A stretch of 5,464 bases of DNA from positions 1-5,464 of the forward strand of contig CAYZYO010000129.1 in the NCBI GenBank assembly GCA_964482585.1, in the 5' to 3' direction. Source of the stretch: CAYZYO01 sp964482585. Its GTDB lineage: Bacteria; Bacillota; Syntrophomonadia; Syntrophomonadales; Syntrophomonadaceae. Made by a program: the position numbers and the translations under genes. Positions 4,142-5,464 of the stretch are shown here, one piece after another (within the stretch, counting starts at the first letter, position 1; every line of letters begins with the position of its first letter). A model generated the notes under the pieces. It was not told where the DNA came from. It saw nothing but the letters and a program-made list of their open reading frames with translations, and did not search any database.

Positions 4142-5464
4142 TTAAACAACGCCCTGGGCCTTCATAGCTTCTGCGATTTTCAGAAAACCGGCAATATTGG
4201 CCCCGGCAACCAGATTATCTTCCATGCCATATTCCCGGGCAGCTTTACTGGACTTTTTGTATATATTTATCATTATATCTTTAAGTTTATTATCTACTTC
4301 CTCGAAGGTCCATGAATATCTCATGCTGTTTTGGGACATCTCCAGGGCAGAGACTGCTACCCCACCCGCATTTGCTGCCTTTGCAGGGGCAAAGAGAATA
4401 TTGCTCTTCTGGAAAACTTCAACCGCTTCCGGTGTTGAGGGCATATTAGCTCCTTCTCCAACAGCTATGCACCCATTCTGTAGTAGAATCTCAGCATACT
4501 GGGCATCTATTTCATTCTGGGTTGCACAGGGAAGAGCAATATCACAAGGTATTTTCCAGATATCAGAACAACCTGGTACATAATGTGCAGTTTTATGCTC
4601 ATCAGTATATTCTTTACATCTTCCCCTTTCAACTTCTTTTATACGCCGGATTGAATCAAGGTTAATTCCATTATTATCAAAAATATACCCGTTAGAATCA
4701 CTTATAGCAATTACCTTGGCTCCTAATTGCATAGCTTTTTGAGCTGCATATATAGCCACATTGCCTGAACCGGAGATAACAACGGTTTTCCCATCAAATG
4801 ACTTGCCTTTAGCTTTCAACATTTCATCAACAAAATAGACTAGCCCATAACCAGTAGCTTCTGTCCTTGCCAGACTTCCACCCCAGGCAATACCTTTTCC
4901 GGTTAAAACACCTTCATAAATATTACTGATTCTCTTATACTGACCAAACATATATCCAATTTCACGCCCGCCAACACCAATATCACCAGCCGGGACATCA
5001 GTATCAGCACCAATATATCTGTATAATTCCGTTATAAAACTCTGGCAGAACCGCATAACTTCTCCATCTGACTTACCTTTAGGATCAAAATCACTCCCGC
5101 CCTTGCCTCCACCAATTGGCAGTCCTGTGAGAGAATTTTTAAAAATCTGTTCAAAACCTAAAAATTTAATTATACTTATATTGACCGATGGATGAAATCT
5201 TAGCCCACCTTTATAAGGACCTATCGCACTATTAAATTGTATCCTGAATCCACGATTCACCTGAACTTCTCCATTGTCATCCACCCATGGTACACGAAAA
5301 ACCAGCTGCCGTTCCGGTTCTACAAGTCTTTCCATAACTCCGGAATTAATATATTCCGGGTGTTCTCCCATGACCGGTTCTAACGATTCCAAAACTTCTC
5401 TTACCGCTTGATGAAATTCAGATTCGCCCGGATTTCTCTTAACTACTCTCTCCATTAGCTCTTG
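4142..5464 (-). CDS. gdhA: NADP-type glutamate dehydrogenase (5' end beyond the right edge)
   Basis: The enzyme interconverts 2-oxoglutarate plus ammonium and glutamate in the cytoplasm, usually in the NADPH-dependent assimilatory direction for this hexameric subfamily. From the first in-window Met (5455) there are 437 residues. The substrate domain includes YKGGLRFHPSVN (81-92) and PIGGGKGGSDFDP (113-125), whose Lys118 corresponds to the catalytic lysine; VPAGDIGVGGREIGYM (154-169) follows. The Rossmann domain has SGSGNVA (228-234) and ISDSNG (251-256), the latter like the E. coli NADP enzyme. AKAANAGGVAVSALEMSQNS (358-377) is also conserved. The frame stays open upstream of Met5455 (Q-E-L before M) to the edge, that Met lacks a convincing SD, and relatives carry about 10-16 more N-terminal residues, so the true start is probably off-window. 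No neighbour is metabolically linked. Confidence 0.95.
   Translation of the reverse strand, partial: QELMERVVKRNPGESEFHQAVREVLESLEPVMGEHPEYINSGVMERLVEPERQLVFRVPWVDDNGEVQVNRGFRIQFNSAIGPYKGGLRFHPSVNISIIKFLGFEQIFKNSLTGLPIGGGKGGSDFDPKGKSDGEVMRFCQSFITELYRYIGADTDVPAGDIGVGGREIGYMFGQYKRISNIYEGVLTGKGIAWGGSLARTEATGYGLVYFVDEMLKAKGKSFDGKTVVISGSGNVAIYAAQKAMQLGAKVIAISDSNGYIFDNNGINLDSIRRIKEVERGRCKEYTDEHKTAHYVPGCSDIWKIPCDIALPCATQNEIDAQYAEILLQNGCIAVGEGANMPSTPEAVEVFQKSNILFAPAKAANAGGVAVSALEMSQNSMRYSWTFEEVDNKLKDIMINIYKKSSKAAREYGMEDNLVAGANIAGFLKIAEAMKAQGVV

Noticed and set aside
4197..4583. Plus-strand ORF of 128 codons
   Set aside because: It is antisense to the conserved 3' half of gdhA, lacks a ribosome site, and gdhA is unmistakable.
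1..5464. CRISPR array, defence system or prophage
   Set aside because: There are no regularly spaced repeats, and every gene belongs to a common housekeeping or membrane family.

Overview
The window is AT-rich bacterial chromosome, and every gene in it reads leftward on the minus strand. The content suggests a low-GC Firmicute or a Halanaerobiales-like relative: strong AAGGAGG-type ribosome binding sites, a Bacillus-type 7-1-7 Fur box, a parvulin lipoprotein of the PrsA kind and a YibE/F membrane protein. The lineage is an inference from gene style only; there is no rRNA or other marker here.

From right to left, in the direction of transcription: (1) a hexameric NADP-type glutamate dehydrogenase (gdhA), whose first codons lie beyond the right edge; (2) a 442-bp gap (3700-4141) with a probable gdhA terminator hairpin, REP-like palindromes, an 8-bp inverted repeat that could bound a small element of about 230 bp, a doubtful 49-codon ORF, and the promoter of the next gene; (3) a secreted, lipid-anchored peptidyl-prolyl isomerase of the PrsA/SurA parvulin type, closed by a strong intrinsic terminator; (4) a 261-bp gap with two perfect inverted repeats; (5) a YibE/F-family membrane protein with a signal peptide, closed by its own terminator; (6) a Fur-type metalloregulator followed 33 bp later by the start of a FeoB-type ferrous iron transporter GTPase, cut by the left edge.

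The clearest regulatory story is the last one. A nearly perfect Fur box lies between the -10 element and the ribosome binding site of fur, so Fur with Fe(II) should repress its own promoter and, through the fur-feoB operon, iron uptake. This also settles the fur start codon: an in-frame upstream ATG overlaps the region just upstream of the -10 and cannot be the start of this transcript. The dehydrogenase, isomerase and YibE/F genes look like separate transcription units and have no evident shared pathway.

Nothing here amounts to a clearly new system. The part least explained by standard annotation is the palindrome-rich stretch at about 3893-4126, followed by the possibly short-linker form of FeoB at the left edge.
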